NCBI GenBank assembly: GCA_023460975.1
Contig: JAEWOG010000068.1
Span: 8,419 to 72,418 of the forward strand
Reading direction: 5' to 3'
DNA from: Actinomycetes bacterium
Lineage (GTDB): Bacteria > Actinomycetota > Actinomycetes > Propionibacteriales > Nocardioidaceae
DNA: 64,000 nucleotides
Numbering within the stretch: position 1 is the stretch's first letter; every line of letters begins with the position of its first letter. A program made the translations under genes and the position numbers. A model generated the notes under the pieces. That model saw only the letters and a program-made list of their open reading frames with translations. It was not told the DNA's origin and did no database searches. This document shows, piece by piece, positions 8,559 through 17,294 of the stretch.

Positions 8559-11161
8559 AGCGCCTCGACGCCGCCGTTCCCGTCGGCACTGACGCCGACG
8601 GGGTCTACGACGCATTCGGGCGGTGGGCCACCGACCAGGGACTCGAGTTGTACCCCCACCAGGACGAGGCCGTCATCGAGATCCTTGGCGGCAACCACGT
8701 CATCCTGGCGACGCCCACTGGCTCGGGGAAGTCCATGGTGGCGCTGGGGGCGCACGTGGCTGCGCTCGCCCAGGACAAGGTCAGCTTCTACACGGCACCC
8801 ATCAAGGCGCTGGTGAGCGAGAAGTTCTTCGCCCTCATCGAGGTCTTCGGTGCCGAGAACGTCGGAATGCTCACCGGGGACGCCTCGGTCAACGCAGACG
8901 CCCCGATCATCTGCTGCACCGCCGAGGTGCTGGCCAACCTGGCGCTGCGCGAGGGGCGCGCCGCCGATGTGGGGCTCGTCGTCATGGACGAGTTCCACTT
9001 CTACGCCGAACCCGATCGGGGATGGGCGTGGCAGGTGCCGCTGCTGGAGTTGCTGGACACCCAGTTCCTCCTCATGTCGGCCACTCTGGGCGACACCACC
9101 GAGCTCGCGGCGGACCTGACCCGGCGTACGGGGCGCGAGGTCAGCCTCGTGGCCGATGCGCCGCGGCCGGTGCCGCTCGACTTCCGCTGGTCGTTGGATC
9201 CGATGGGCGAGACCCTCGAGGAGCTCGTCTCGACGGGGCAGGGGCCGGTCTATGTCGTGCACTTCACGCAGGCTGCGGCGGTGGAGCACGCGACGTCCCT
9301 GCTCGGTGGCACCACTCGGGCCGTGATCGCCGCAAAATTCGACAAGGAGGCCATCGCGGAGCGGATCGGCGCCTTCCGCTTCGGCGCCGGCTTCGGCAAG
9401 ACGCTGTCCAAGCTCGTGCGCAGCGGCATCGGGATCCACCACGCCGGGATGCTGCCGAAGTACCGCCGTCTCGTCGAGCAACTCGCCCAGGCGGGTCTGC
9501 TCCAGGTGATCTGCGGGACCGACACGCTGGGCGTCGGGATCAACGTCCCGATCCGCACCGTGCTCTTCACGGGGCTCGCCAAGTTCGACGGCAGCCGCCA
9601 ACGAGTGCTGCGCACTCGGGAGTTCCAGCAGATCGCCGGTCGCGCCGGGCGCGCGGGCTACGACACCGCCGGGTACGTCGTCGTCCAGGCCCCCGAGCAC
9701 GTCATCGACAACGAGCGGGCCAAGGCCAAAGCCGCCGCCAAGAACGCGGCCAACCCCAAGAAGAACAGCAAGGCGACCCTCAAGAAGCCCCCTCCGGGCA
9801 CGGTGGTGTGGAGCGAGCAGACCTTCGACAAGCTCGTCCACGGCGATCCGGAAAAGCTCGTGTCGCGGATGAAGGTCGACAACTCGATGCTCATCAACGT
9901 GGTCTCCCGCGAAGAGGACGCCTTCGCCGTGATGCGGGGCCTGCTCACCGACAACCACGAGGACCGGCGCACCCAGCTGCGGCTCGTACGACGGGCTCTG
10001 CGGCTGGCGCGCAGCCTCGTGCGCAGTGGGATCCTCACGCGCCTCGACGAAGTCGACGAACACGGCCGACGCTACATCCTCACGCTCGAGCTGCCGGCGG
10101 ACTTTGCGCTCAACCAGCCGTTGTCGCACTTTGCGTTGGCCGCCTTCGACGTCCTCGACCCCGAGACGGTGACGTACGACCTCGACGTGCTCAGCGTCGC
10201 CGAATCCGTTCTGGAAGCTCCCCGCCAGGTGCTCATGGCGCAGCAGTTCGCTGCGCGTGGCGAGGCGGTGAGCGAGATGAAGGCCGACGGCATCGAGTAC
10301 GAGGAGCGCATGGCGCTGCTCGAGGAAGTGACCTGGCCGCAGCCGCTGGCGGAGTTGCTCGGTGGTCTGTTCGAGATCTATCGGGGCACGCACCCGTGGC
10401 TTCCCGAGGACGCGCTGAGCCCCAAGTCGGTCGTGCGTCAGATGTGGGAGGAGGGGATGGGGTTCACGGACTTCGTCTCCCGCTACCAGTTGGCCCGCTC
10501 CGAGGGGCTGGTGCTGCGCTACCTCACCGACGCGTACCGGATGCTGCGGCACACGGTGCCCGAGCAGGTGCGCACGCCCGTGTTTGAGGATGTCGTGGAG
10601 TGGCTGGGGGAGACGATCCGGCAGACGGACTCCTCGCTGCTCGACGAGTGGGAGGCGATGGTCGACCCCGAGCACGTCCATCACGGCGCGGCAGCGGAAG
10701 CGCTGCCGCCGCCGCGCCCGCTGTCACAGCAGGCGCGCGGCTTCGCCGTGATGATCCGCAACGCCATGTGGGCCCGCGTGGACCTCATGGCCCGCGACGA
10801 CCTCGACGGCCTCGTACGGCTCGAGCGCAACGCCGCCGACCGCCTCGACCCGCCGCGCGAGGTCGTGGTGGGGCGCAGCGTGTGGGACGCGGCGCTGGAG
10901 GACTACTACGCCGACCACGACTCGGTGCTCACCGACGCTGACGCGCGCGGTCCCGCGCTGCTGCACGTCGGCGAGGAGGAGGGCGGTCTCCCCGTCGGCG
11001 TCGACGGCGACCACCACCCCGTACGGATCCGTCGCGTGCGGCAGACGATCCACGACCCCGCGGGGGACCACGACTGGGTCATCGACGCGATCGTGGATTG
11101 CGCAGCCTCCGACGACGCCGGTGAGTTGGTGCTGGCGACCGAGGCGGTCCACCGGCTCTGA
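8555..11161 (+). CDS. DEAD/DEAH-box helicase with DUF3516-type C-terminus
   Basis: Large superfamily-2 helicase of 868 residues, probably acting on RNA. Motif I PTGSGKS is near residue 53, the Walker B variant DEFH near 145, motif III MSATLG follows, and motif VI QIAGRAGRAG is near residue 357. A lysine/asparagine-rich insert follows motif VI, and the remaining roughly 450 residues match the actinobacterial DUF3516 type rather than a Ski2 arch. The ATG overlaps the xerD stop. No specific substrate can be read from the sequence. Confidence 0.88.
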   Translation: MKRLDAAVPVGTDADGVYDAFGRWATDQGLELYPHQDEAVIEILGGNHVILATPTGSGKSMVALGAHVAALAQDKVSFYTAPIKALVSEKFFALIEVFGAENVGMLTGDASVNADAPIICCTAEVLANLALREGRAADVGLVVMDEFHFYAEPDRGWAWQVPLLELLDTQFLLMSATLGDTTELAADLTRRTGREVSLVADAPRPVPLDFRWSLDPMGETLEELVSTGQGPVYVVHFTQAAAVEHATSLLGGTTRAVIAAKFDKEAIAERIGAFRFGAGFGKTLSKLVRSGIGIHHAGMLPKYRRLVEQLAQAGLLQVICGTDTLGVGINVPIRTVLFTGLAKFDGSRQRVLRTREFQQIAGRAGRAGYDTAGYVVVQAPEHVIDNERAKAKAAAKNAANPKKNSKATLKKPPPGTVVWSEQTFDKLVHGDPEKLVSRMKVDNSMLINVVSREEDAFAVMRGLLTDNHEDRRTQLRLVRRALRLARSLVRSGILTRLDEVDEHGRRYILTLELPADFALNQPLSHFALAAFDVLDPETVTYDLDVLSVAESVLEAPRQVLMAQQFAARGEAVSEMKADGIEYEERMALLEEVTWPQPLAELLGGLFEIYRGTHPWLPEDALSPKSVVRQMWEEGMGFTDFVSRYQLARSEGLVLRYLTDAYRMLRHTVPEQVRTPVFEDVVEWLGETIRQTDSSLLDEWEAMVDPEHVHHGAAAEALPPPRPLSQQARGFAVMIRNAMWARVDLMARDDLDGLVRLERNAADRLDPPREVVVGRSVWDAALEDYYADHDSVLTDADARGPALLHVGEEEGGLPVGVDGDHHPVRIRRVRQTIHDPAGDHDWVIDAIVDCAASDDAGELVLATEAVHRL

Positions 11162-11197
11162 GCCCTGGTGCACCAACCGCCGGGAGCGGTGCCAGCT

Positions 11198-11260
11198 TTG
11201 TGCACAGGTTTGTCCACAGGGTGGGGGTTGCCTGTGCAGGGGACCGTGGGAGTGTGCACA
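11198..11260 (+). promoter_or_regulatory. DnaA-box-like cluster upstream of parA
   Basis: TTGTCCACA (11210-11218) is the actinobacterial DnaA consensus. TTGTGCACA (11198-11206) and GTGTGCACA (11252-11260) are one- to two-base variants. All lie in the 244-bp gene-free stretch between the helicase stop and the ParA start, which otherwise shows no obvious feature. Confidence 0.45.
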
Positions 11261-11405
11261 GATTTGTTCTGGAGCCTGTAGGAATGGCCCCCGGTGTTGT
11301 GGGCTTCGGCACCCGAGACCTAGGCTCGCGCGGAGCGAGTCGAGACGTTGGCCTGTCGACGTGTCGACATTCCCCGCCCCGATCCTGCGCCTGCCGCGAC
11401 CGTCG

Positions 11406-12326
11406 ATGCGAAGTGAGTCCTCAGTGACCGAACAGATCCAGTTCCCCCGAACGGATGCCCAGCCGACGCTGTCCGCGGCTGCCGATCGGCCACTGGGACC
11501 GACCGGTCGCCCCATGCCCGACTTCCCCGAGCCCGGGCCGGTCTCCGGTGGCCGCGCCCGCGTGGTCGCCATGTGCAACCAGAAGGGTGGGGTGGGCAAG
11601 ACCACCACCACGATCAATCTGGGCGCCTCGCTGGCCGAGTTCGGCCGCAAGGTGTTGCTGGTCGACTTCGACCCGCAGGGCTCGCTGTCGGTGGGCCTCG
11701 GCCTCAACCCGCACGACATGGAGCTGTCGGTCTACAACCTCCTGATGGACCGTGAGGTCGCCATCGACGAGGTCGTCGTCCCCAGCGGCGTGCCGGGCAT
11801 GGACCTGCTGCCGTCCAACATCGACCTGTCGGCGGCCGAGGTGCAACTGGTGCACGAGGTCGCCCGCGAGCAGACCCTGCAGCGGGTGCTGGCCCCGGCC
11901 CTCAACTCGTACGACGTCATCATCATCGACTGCCAGCCGTCCCTGGGCCTGCTGACTGTGAACGCGCTCACGGCCTCGGACGGCGTCATCGTCCCCCTCG
12001 AGTGCGAGTACTTCGCGCTGCGCGGCGTCGCGTTGCTCAAGCAGACCATCGACAAGGTGCGCGAGCGCCTCAACCCGCGCCTGGAGATCGACGGCGTCCT
12101 GGGCACGATGTTCGACGGCCGCACCCTGCACAGCCGAGAGGTCATGGAGCGCCTGGTGCAGGCGTGGGGGGACAAGGTCTTCCACACCGTGATCCGGCGG
12201 ACGGTGAAGTTCTCCGACGCCACCGTCGCTGGCGAGCCGATCACCTCGTACGCCTCCTCCTCGACGGGCGCCGACGCCTACCGGCAGCTCGCGAAGGAGG
12301 TGCTCACCCGTTGGCCCGCAGAGTGA
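11406..12326 (+). CDS. parA: ParA/Soj-family ATPase of the scpAB locus
   Basis: Deviant-Walker ATPase of the ParA/MinD superfamily. It corresponds to the second ParA-like protein encoded beside scpA in actinobacteria rather than the one beside parB. About 306 residues. A 50-residue proline-rich N-terminal tail precedes KGGVGKTTT (near residue 60). Walker A' LLVDFDPQGS and Walker B DVIIIDCQPS follow. The ATG at 11406 was chosen; a GTG at 11424 is an alternative and neither has a clear ribosome site. The stop overlaps the next small gene. Involvement in chromosome organisation is inferred from context. Confidence 0.9.
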   Translation: MRSESSVTEQIQFPRTDAQPTLSAAADRPLGPTGRPMPDFPEPGPVSGGRARVVAMCNQKGGVGKTTTTINLGASLAEFGRKVLLVDFDPQGSLSVGLGLNPHDMELSVYNLLMDREVAIDEVVVPSGVPGMDLLPSNIDLSAAEVQLVHEVAREQTLQRVLAPALNSYDVIIIDCQPSLGLLTVNALTASDGVIVPLECEYFALRGVALLKQTIDKVRERLNPRLEIDGVLGTMFDGRTLHSREVMERLVQAWGDKVFHTVIRRTVKFSDATVAGEPITSYASSSTGADAYRQLAKEVLTRWPAE

Positions 12327-12667
12327 GCCTCCCGGCCGCTGACGACCTCTTCCGCCCCACTGACACCGCGGCGGACGACGCTTCCGACCGCCCCCGCCGT
12401 GTGCGCGCGGTACCGCAGGGCGAGGCGGACGACACCGCCGCCACCCGGCGTCCGAGCGGACGCGTGCGTCACGACGAGAAGATGACGGTGTACGTCACGG
12501 CCGAGGAACTCCTCGACCTCGAGCACGCCCGCCTCACGCTGCGGCGTACGCATGGGGTTGCGGTCGATCGCGGACGCCTGGTCCGTGAGGCGATCGCGCT
12601 GGTGCTGGCGGATCTGGAGGCGAACGGCGAGGCGAGCGCACTGGTGCGCCGGCTCACCGAGGAGTGA
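12323..12667 (+). CDS. Small conserved protein between parA and scpA
   Basis: 114-residue protein of unknown function. The first 50 residues are charged and probably disordered. From about residue 50 (EKMTVYVTAEELLDLEHARL) it looks like a ribbon-helix-helix-type strand followed by helices, as in some ParA partners. The GTG at 12323 overlaps the parA stop. A TTG at 12311 with AGGAGG about 10 nt upstream is an alternative start. The stop overlaps the scpA start. The ParA-partner role is a guess from position and the RHH-like segment. Confidence 0.7.
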   Translation: MSLPAADDLFRPTDTAADDASDRPRRVRAVPQGEADDTAATRRPSGRVRHDEKMTVYVTAEELLDLEHARLTLRRTHGVAVDRGRLVREAIALVLADLEANGEASALVRRLTEE

Positions 12668-13536
12668 GCGCGGTGCCCCCCGGCGCCGCGACGACCGAGC
12701 CGGAGACGGACGGCTTTGCCGTCCACCTGGACAACTTCGAGGGCCCTTTCGACCTGCTGCTCGGCCTGATCTCCAAGCACAAGCTCGACATCACCGAGGT
12801 GGCCCTCTCGCAGGTCACCGACGAGTTCATCGCCCACGTCAAGGCGATGGGTGAGGTCTGGGACCTCGAGCAGACGACCTCGTTCCTCGTCGTCGCGGCG
12901 ACGCTGCTCGATCTCAAGGCGGCACGGCTGCTGCCCCAAGGCGACGTGGAGGACGAGGAGGACCTCGCGCTGCTGGAGGCGCGTGACCTGCTGTTCGCGC
13001 GCCTCATGCAGTACCGGGCCTACAAGCAGGTGGCTGACCTCATCAGCGAACGCATGGCCACCGCCGGAAGGCGTCAACCTCGTGCGGTGGGCCTCGAGGA
13101 GCGCTTCGCGACGCTCCTGCCGGAGGTGCTGATCGGGATCGGTCTGGACGACTTCGCCCGTCTGGCTGCCAAGGCCATGGAGCCCAAGCCGGTGCTGGAG
13201 GTGTCGCTCCAGCACATCCATGCAGCCAAGGTGAGCGTTCGCGAACAGGCCGCGCTGGTCGTTGAGCGACTGCGGCGCACGGGCACGATGACATTCCGGG
13301 CGCTGTGTGGGGACTCCCCGGACAAGCTGACCACGGTCGCTCGGTTCCTGTCGCTGCTGGAGCTGTTCCGGGAGGGGGCGGTCTCCTTCGACCAGGTCAC
13401 GCCGCTGGGCGAGTTGACCGTACGGTGGACGGGAGCAGACGGCGCGGAGTTCGAGGTCGATGAGTTCGACGGAGCCCCTGCGGAGCGCCCGGCGGCGACC
13501 GACGAGACTGGTGACGACGGACAGGACGACGCATGA
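12664..13536 (+). CDS. scpA: Segregation and condensation protein A
   Basis: Kleisin subunit that bridges SMC heads in the condensin complex. 290 residues. It has the N-terminal kleisin signature VHLDNFEGPFDLLLGLI (about residues 19-35) and a C-terminal winged-helix segment, ending in an acidic tail. The GTG at 12664 overlaps the upstream stop, and its stop overlaps the scpB ATG. The scpA-scpB pair after ParA is the usual actinobacterial order. Confidence 0.95.
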   Translation: MSAVPPGAATTEPETDGFAVHLDNFEGPFDLLLGLISKHKLDITEVALSQVTDEFIAHVKAMGEVWDLEQTTSFLVVAATLLDLKAARLLPQGDVEDEEDLALLEARDLLFARLMQYRAYKQVADLISERMATAGRRQPRAVGLEERFATLLPEVLIGIGLDDFARLAAKAMEPKPVLEVSLQHIHAAKVSVREQAALVVERLRRTGTMTFRALCGDSPDKLTTVARFLSLLELFREGAVSFDQVTPLGELTVRWTGADGAEFEVDEFDGAPAERPAATDETGDDGQDDA

Positions 13537-14261
13537 GCGAGCAGCACGAGCCCCAGGAGCGGGGAGCAGAGCCCGAGACCCTGGCGGTCGCGTTGGCCGA
13601 GCTGCGCCCGGCCTTGGAGGCGATCCTCATGGTCACCGACCAGCCGTTGTCTCCCACGCAACTGGCCAGCGCCGTCGGTCACCCGGTCCCAGCCGTGGAG
13701 GACGCGCTGGTGGGCCTGGCGGGCGAGTACGAGGACCAAGGACGCGGATTCGAGCTCAGGTCCGTGGCCGGGGCCTGGCGGTTCTACTCCAGCTCGGCGT
13801 ACGCGACGGTGGTCGAAGGGTTCGTCCTGGAGGGGCAGCAGGCGCGCCTGACGCAGGCAGCTCTGGAGACGTTGGCGGTGGTGGCGTACAAGCAGCCCGT
13901 CTCGCGGGCCCGGGTCTCGGCCGTGCGGGGTGTCAACGTCGACGGCGTCATGCGTACGTTGATCACGCGGGGTCTGGTGGAGGAGGCCGGTCAGGACGAG
14001 ACGTCCGGGGCGAACCTCTATCGCACGACCTCATACTTCCTCGAGCGCATCGGCATCGGCTCGCTCTCAGAGCTGCCGCCCGTGGCGCCCTACCTGCCGG
14101 ACATGGACGACCTCGAGGACGAGCTCGCCGCCGCTGCTGGGTTGGGGCACCCGACCGAGCAGCAGCCAGCCCCGGACGCGCCCGCGCCGGAGGACCACGA
14201 ACACGCCGCGCCCAGCAGGGGCGAGGGCACGGAGCCGCACGGCGGCACGGAGATCGCATGA
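13533..14261 (+). CDS. scpB: Segregation and condensation protein B
   Basis: Dimeric winged-helix partner of ScpA in the SMC complex. 242 residues. Two winged-helix domains are visible, with the conserved ALETLAVVAYKQPVSRARVS helix-turn region near residue 110-130. The C-terminal 45 residues are acidic/proline-rich and probably disordered. The ATG overlaps the scpA stop, and the stop overlaps the rluB ATG. Confidence 0.95.
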   Translation: MSEQHEPQERGAEPETLAVALAELRPALEAILMVTDQPLSPTQLASAVGHPVPAVEDALVGLAGEYEDQGRGFELRSVAGAWRFYSSSAYATVVEGFVLEGQQARLTQAALETLAVVAYKQPVSRARVSAVRGVNVDGVMRTLITRGLVEEAGQDETSGANLYRTTSYFLERIGIGSLSELPPVAPYLPDMDDLEDELAAAAGLGHPTEQQPAPDAPAPEDHEHAAPSRGEGTEPHGGTEIA

Positions 14262-15058
14262 AGCCGCACGACCAGGACGACTCCCAGCCCGCCTCGCAGC
14301 GGCCCGAGACGGATGCCGACGGCATGATCCGGCTGCAAAAGCTGCTGGCCCAGTCGGGCGTGGCCAGCCGCCGCAAGTGCGAGGAGTTGATGCTCGACGG
14401 CCTCGTCGAGGTGGACGGCGAGGTGGTCACGCGCCTCGGCACGAAGGTTGACCCGGCGACCGCGGTGATTCGCGTCGAGGGCAAGCGCCTCCCGCCCATC
14501 TCCGCGCACGTCTACCTGATCCTCAACAAGCCGCGCGGCGTTGTCTCGACGATGTCCGACCCCGAGGGGCGGCGCAGTCTCGGCGACCTGGTGGCCGACC
14601 GCCCCGAGCGCCTCTTCCACGTGGGCCGCCTCGACACCGACACCTCGGGTCTCATCATCCTGACCAACGACGGCGACTTCGCCCAACGGCTCGCACACCC
14701 CTCGCACGAGGTCGAGAAGACGTACGTCGCCGAGGTCGAGGGCGAGGTGACCAAGGCGACGCTGACCGAGCTGCGCAAGGGTGTCGAACTCGACGACGGG
14801 CCGGTCAAGGTCGTCCGGATCCGGCTCGTGCAGGGCAGCCACGGACGTACGACGGCGACGCGCTCCATCGTGGAACTCGTGATCCACGAGGGCCGCAACC
14901 GCATCGTGCGCCGGCTCCTGGACCATGTCGGACATCCGGTGCGCAAGCTCACCCGTACCTCCATCGGGCCGCTCACCTTGGCCCGGCTGGCGCCGGGGGA
15001 GTTGCGCGAGCTGTCCGTCTCTGAACTCGGCAGTCTGATGGATTCGGCCAAGCTCTGA
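14258..15058 (+). CDS. rluB: Ribosomal large subunit pseudouridine synthase B
   Basis: Converts a uridine in helix 80 of 23S rRNA to pseudouridine (RsuA/RluB family). 266 residues. S4 RNA-binding domain at about 22-80 (RLQKLLAQSGVASRRKCEEL), then the catalytic domain with GRLDTDTSGLIILTNDG, where the aspartate of the GRLD motif is the nucleophile. The ATG at 14258 overlaps the scpB stop. It is the fourth gene of the coupled parA-scpA-scpB-rluB run. Confidence 0.94.
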   Translation: MKPHDQDDSQPASQRPETDADGMIRLQKLLAQSGVASRRKCEELMLDGLVEVDGEVVTRLGTKVDPATAVIRVEGKRLPPISAHVYLILNKPRGVVSTMSDPEGRRSLGDLVADRPERLFHVGRLDTDTSGLIILTNDGDFAQRLAHPSHEVEKTYVAEVEGEVTKATLTELRKGVELDDGPVKVVRIRLVQGSHGRTTATRSIVELVIHEGRNRIVRRLLDHVGHPVRKLTRTSIGPLTLARLAPGELRELSVSELGSLMDSAKL

Positions 15059-15114
15059 GGCGCGGTGTCGTTCCGACACATGGAGACCGCGCTCCGCGCA
15101 GGCGCGAGCGTCGA

Positions 15115-15120
15115 TAGGCT
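15115..15120 (+). promoter_or_regulatory. -10 box for the aroH operon
   Basis: TAGGCT lies 6 nt before the aroH ATG at 15127, consistent with a leaderless transcript serving the aroH-tyrA pair. Confidence 0.45.
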
Positions 15121-15126
15121 TCGGGC

Positions 15127-15513
15127 ATGGCAGTGCGTGCGATCCGCGGGGCGACCCAGCTCGACGAGGACACCCGGGAGCAGATGTTGGACCGGGTGGC
15201 CGAGATGGTCACCGCGGTCATGGAGGACAACTCGCTGACCTCCGATGACTTCATCTCGATCCTGTTCACCGCGACCGACGACCTGCGCTCGGAGTTTCCC
15301 GCGTACGCGGCCCGACAGTTGGGTTTCACCGACGTCCCCATGACGTGCGCCCGCGAGTTGGAGATCGGCGGATCGATGCCGCGCGTCGTACGGCTCTTGG
15401 CGCACGTCGAGACGGATCTCGCGCGAGCGGACATCACCCACGTCTACCTGCACGGGGCGGCGAACCTGCGCCGCGACCTGGTCAAGACACACGCCGTTCC
15501 CGACCATGAATGA
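15127..15513 (+). CDS. aroH: Chorismate mutase, AroH class
   Basis: Rearranges chorismate to prephenate for phenylalanine and tyrosine synthesis. 128 residues, matching the monofunctional trimeric Bacillus AroH class. Begins MAVRAIRGATQLDEDTREQM, the conserved active-site arginine strand, with RVVRLLAHV and HVYLHGAANLRRDL further on. Its stop overlaps the start of tyrA, so consecutive pathway enzymes are translationally coupled. Probably leaderless. Confidence 0.95.
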   Translation: MAVRAIRGATQLDEDTREQMLDRVAEMVTAVMEDNSLTSDDFISILFTATDDLRSEFPAYAARQLGFTDVPMTCARELEIGGSMPRVVRLLAHVETDLARADITHVYLHGAANLRRDLVKTHAVPDHE

Positions 15514-16606
15514 GGTCGGAGTCGACGGTCGACCCGGCATGAGCGAGGTGCGCGGGCCAGTCGAAGTGATCGGGGTGGGCCTCCTGGGCACCTCGTTGGC
15601 GTTGGCGCTGCGTGCAGCCGGCGTGGAGGTGCTGCTCTCGGACGTCTCACCGGAGCACCTGAGGACCGCGAGTGGACTGGGTGCCGGGCGAGCGCGTACG
15701 GAGGCTGACGTTCCCCAGGTCGTGGTGGTCGCCGTGCCCCCTGACCACCTGGCGACCGTGATTGCGGCCGCGCTCGACGAGGCGGGGCCCGACACTGTGG
15801 TGACGGACGTGGGGTCGGTGAAGTCCGCGCCGCTGGCAGCCGTCGCGGGTCATCCTCGTGCCGGACGCTACGTCGGCTCCCACCCGATGGCCGGCAGCGA
15901 GCGCTCCGGGCCACTGGCAGGGCACGCCGCCCTGTTCCAGGGCCGGCCCTGGGCGATCACCCCCCACCTGGACGCCGACGTGGACGCGGTCGAGACCGTC
16001 GAGGAGATGGTCAAGCTGACCGGCGCCGTGCCGGTGTGGCTGACTCCGCACGAGCACGACCGCGCCGTTGCCCGCACGTCCCACGTACCTCATCTGATGG
16101 CCGCGCTGACGGCCTCCCGGCTGGCGCACGCGCCCGAGAACCACTTGACTCTGTCCGGCCAAGGCGTACGCGACGTGACCCGAGTGGCTGCTGGTGAGCC
16201 GAATCTCTACGGCCAGATCGTGTCCGCCAACTCCGACGCGGTCCTGGAACTGCTCGGTGAGGTGCGCGGCGACCTGGACCGTCTGATCGCGGCGATCGGT
16301 GCGGGGGACCGTACGGCCCTCACGGGCGTGCTGGCGGTCGGCGTGGCTGGCACGCAGGCGATCCCGGGCAAGCACGGCGAGCCAGCGCGCCCCATGGTGT
16401 CGGTGTGGGTGTCGGTCCCGGACAGCCCGGGTGCCCTTGCCCAGCTGTTGGCGGACTCCGTGGCCAGCGAGGTCAACATCGAGGACATCCGCATCGACCA
16501 CGACCCCGCGCGGCCGACGGGTCTGGTGGAACTCGTCGTCGACGAGACCCGGGGTGAGCATCTCCACGATGCTCTGGAGTCCCGCGGCTGGACGACTCAC
16601 CGGTAG
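15506..16606 (+). CDS. tyrA: Prephenate dehydrogenase
   Basis: Oxidative decarboxylation of prephenate to 4-hydroxyphenylpyruvate (tyrosine branch). 366 residues. NAD-binding glycine motif GVGLLGTSLALALRAAG near residue 25; the catalytic region has SHPMAGSERSGP and a helical dimerisation domain. The last 75 residues (VSVWVSVPDSPGALAQLL) look like an ACT regulatory domain, suggesting feedback by tyrosine. The ATG at 15506 overlaps the aroH stop; an internal ATG at 15539 is possible. The stop codon TAG is also the start of the cmk -10 box. Confidence 0.94.
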   Translation: MNEVGVDGRPGMSEVRGPVEVIGVGLLGTSLALALRAAGVEVLLSDVSPEHLRTASGLGAGRARTEADVPQVVVVAVPPDHLATVIAAALDEAGPDTVVTDVGSVKSAPLAAVAGHPRAGRYVGSHPMAGSERSGPLAGHAALFQGRPWAITPHLDADVDAVETVEEMVKLTGAVPVWLTPHEHDRAVARTSHVPHLMAALTASRLAHAPENHLTLSGQGVRDVTRVAAGEPNLYGQIVSANSDAVLELLGEVRGDLDRLIAAIGAGDRTALTGVLAVGVAGTQAIPGKHGEPARPMVSVWVSVPDSPGALAQLLADSVASEVNIEDIRIDHDPARPTGLVELVVDETRGEHLHDALESRGWTTHR

Positions 16607-16609
16607 GAT
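16604..16609 (+). promoter_or_regulatory. Leaderless cmk promoter embedded in the tyrA stop codon
   Basis: TAGGAT occupies 16604-16609; its first three bases are the tyrA stop. It ends 7 nt before the cmk GTG at 16617. Confidence 0.5.
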
Positions 16610-16616
16610 CCCGCCC

Positions 16617-17294
16617 GTGACCAGCGCTCCCCGGACCCAGATCCTCATCGCCATCGACGGCCCGTCCGGGTCCGGCAAGTCCAGCACCTCGCGCGGGGTG
16701 GCCGACGTGCTGGGGTTGCGATACCTCGACACCGGCGCCCAGTTCCGTGCCATGACCTGGGCGATGCTGCAGGCGGGTGTCGACGTCGCGGACGCTGCCG
16801 CAGTCGCCTCGTACGCGCGCACTCCCTTGATCGTCTCGGGCACGGACCCGCTCGAGCCCACGATCACTGTCGACGGTGTCGATGTCTCGGATGAGATTCG
16901 TGGTGAGGCTGTGACGGGGGCGGTGAGCCCCGTCAGCGCAGTCCCCGAGGTGCGCTCGCGTCTGCTCGAGATGCAGCGCTCGATCATCGGCGACGGCGCG
17001 ATTGTGGTCGAGGGACGCGACATCGGGTCGGTGGTGGCTCCCGACGCCGACGTGAAGGTCTACCTGACCGCCGACGCGGCAGCTCGCGCGGCGCGGCGTA
17101 CGGCCGAGGCAGGGGGAGACGTCGCCGCCACTCGGGCGTCCCTGCTCAACCGCGACAAGATCGACTCCGGTCGTGCCACGGCCCCGCTGACGATGGCGGA
17201 GGGGGCAGTGCACATCGACACCACCGACTTCACCCTCGACGAGGTCATCGGCCAGGTCGTCGCGTTGGTGGAGGCGGTGGAGGCGGTCTCATGA
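16617..17294 (+). CDS. cmk: Cytidylate kinase
   Basis: Phosphorylates CMP/dCMP to the diphosphate. 225 residues, normal length. P-loop IDGPSGSGKSS near residue 12, then YLDTGAQFRAMT, where many homologues read DTGAMYRA. The NMP-binding and lid segments include VVEGRDIGSVV and the RD-x3-D motif in LNRDKIDSGR. The GTG at 16617 follows a leaderless -10 box. The stop overlaps the acyltransferase ATG. Confidence 0.95.
   Translation: MTSAPRTQILIAIDGPSGSGKSSTSRGVADVLGLRYLDTGAQFRAMTWAMLQAGVDVADAAAVASYARTPLIVSGTDPLEPTITVDGVDVSDEIRGEAVTGAVSPVSAVPEVRSRLLEMQRSIIGDGAIVVEGRDIGSVVAPDADVKVYLTADAAARAARRTAEAGGDVAATRASLLNRDKIDSGRATAPLTMAEGAVHIDTTDFTLDEVIGQVVALVEAVEAVS

Noticed and set aside
8489..10684. 731-codon minus-strand frame antisense to the helicase
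   Set aside because: Mirror of helicase codon bias, histidine/arginine-rich, no recognisable motif.
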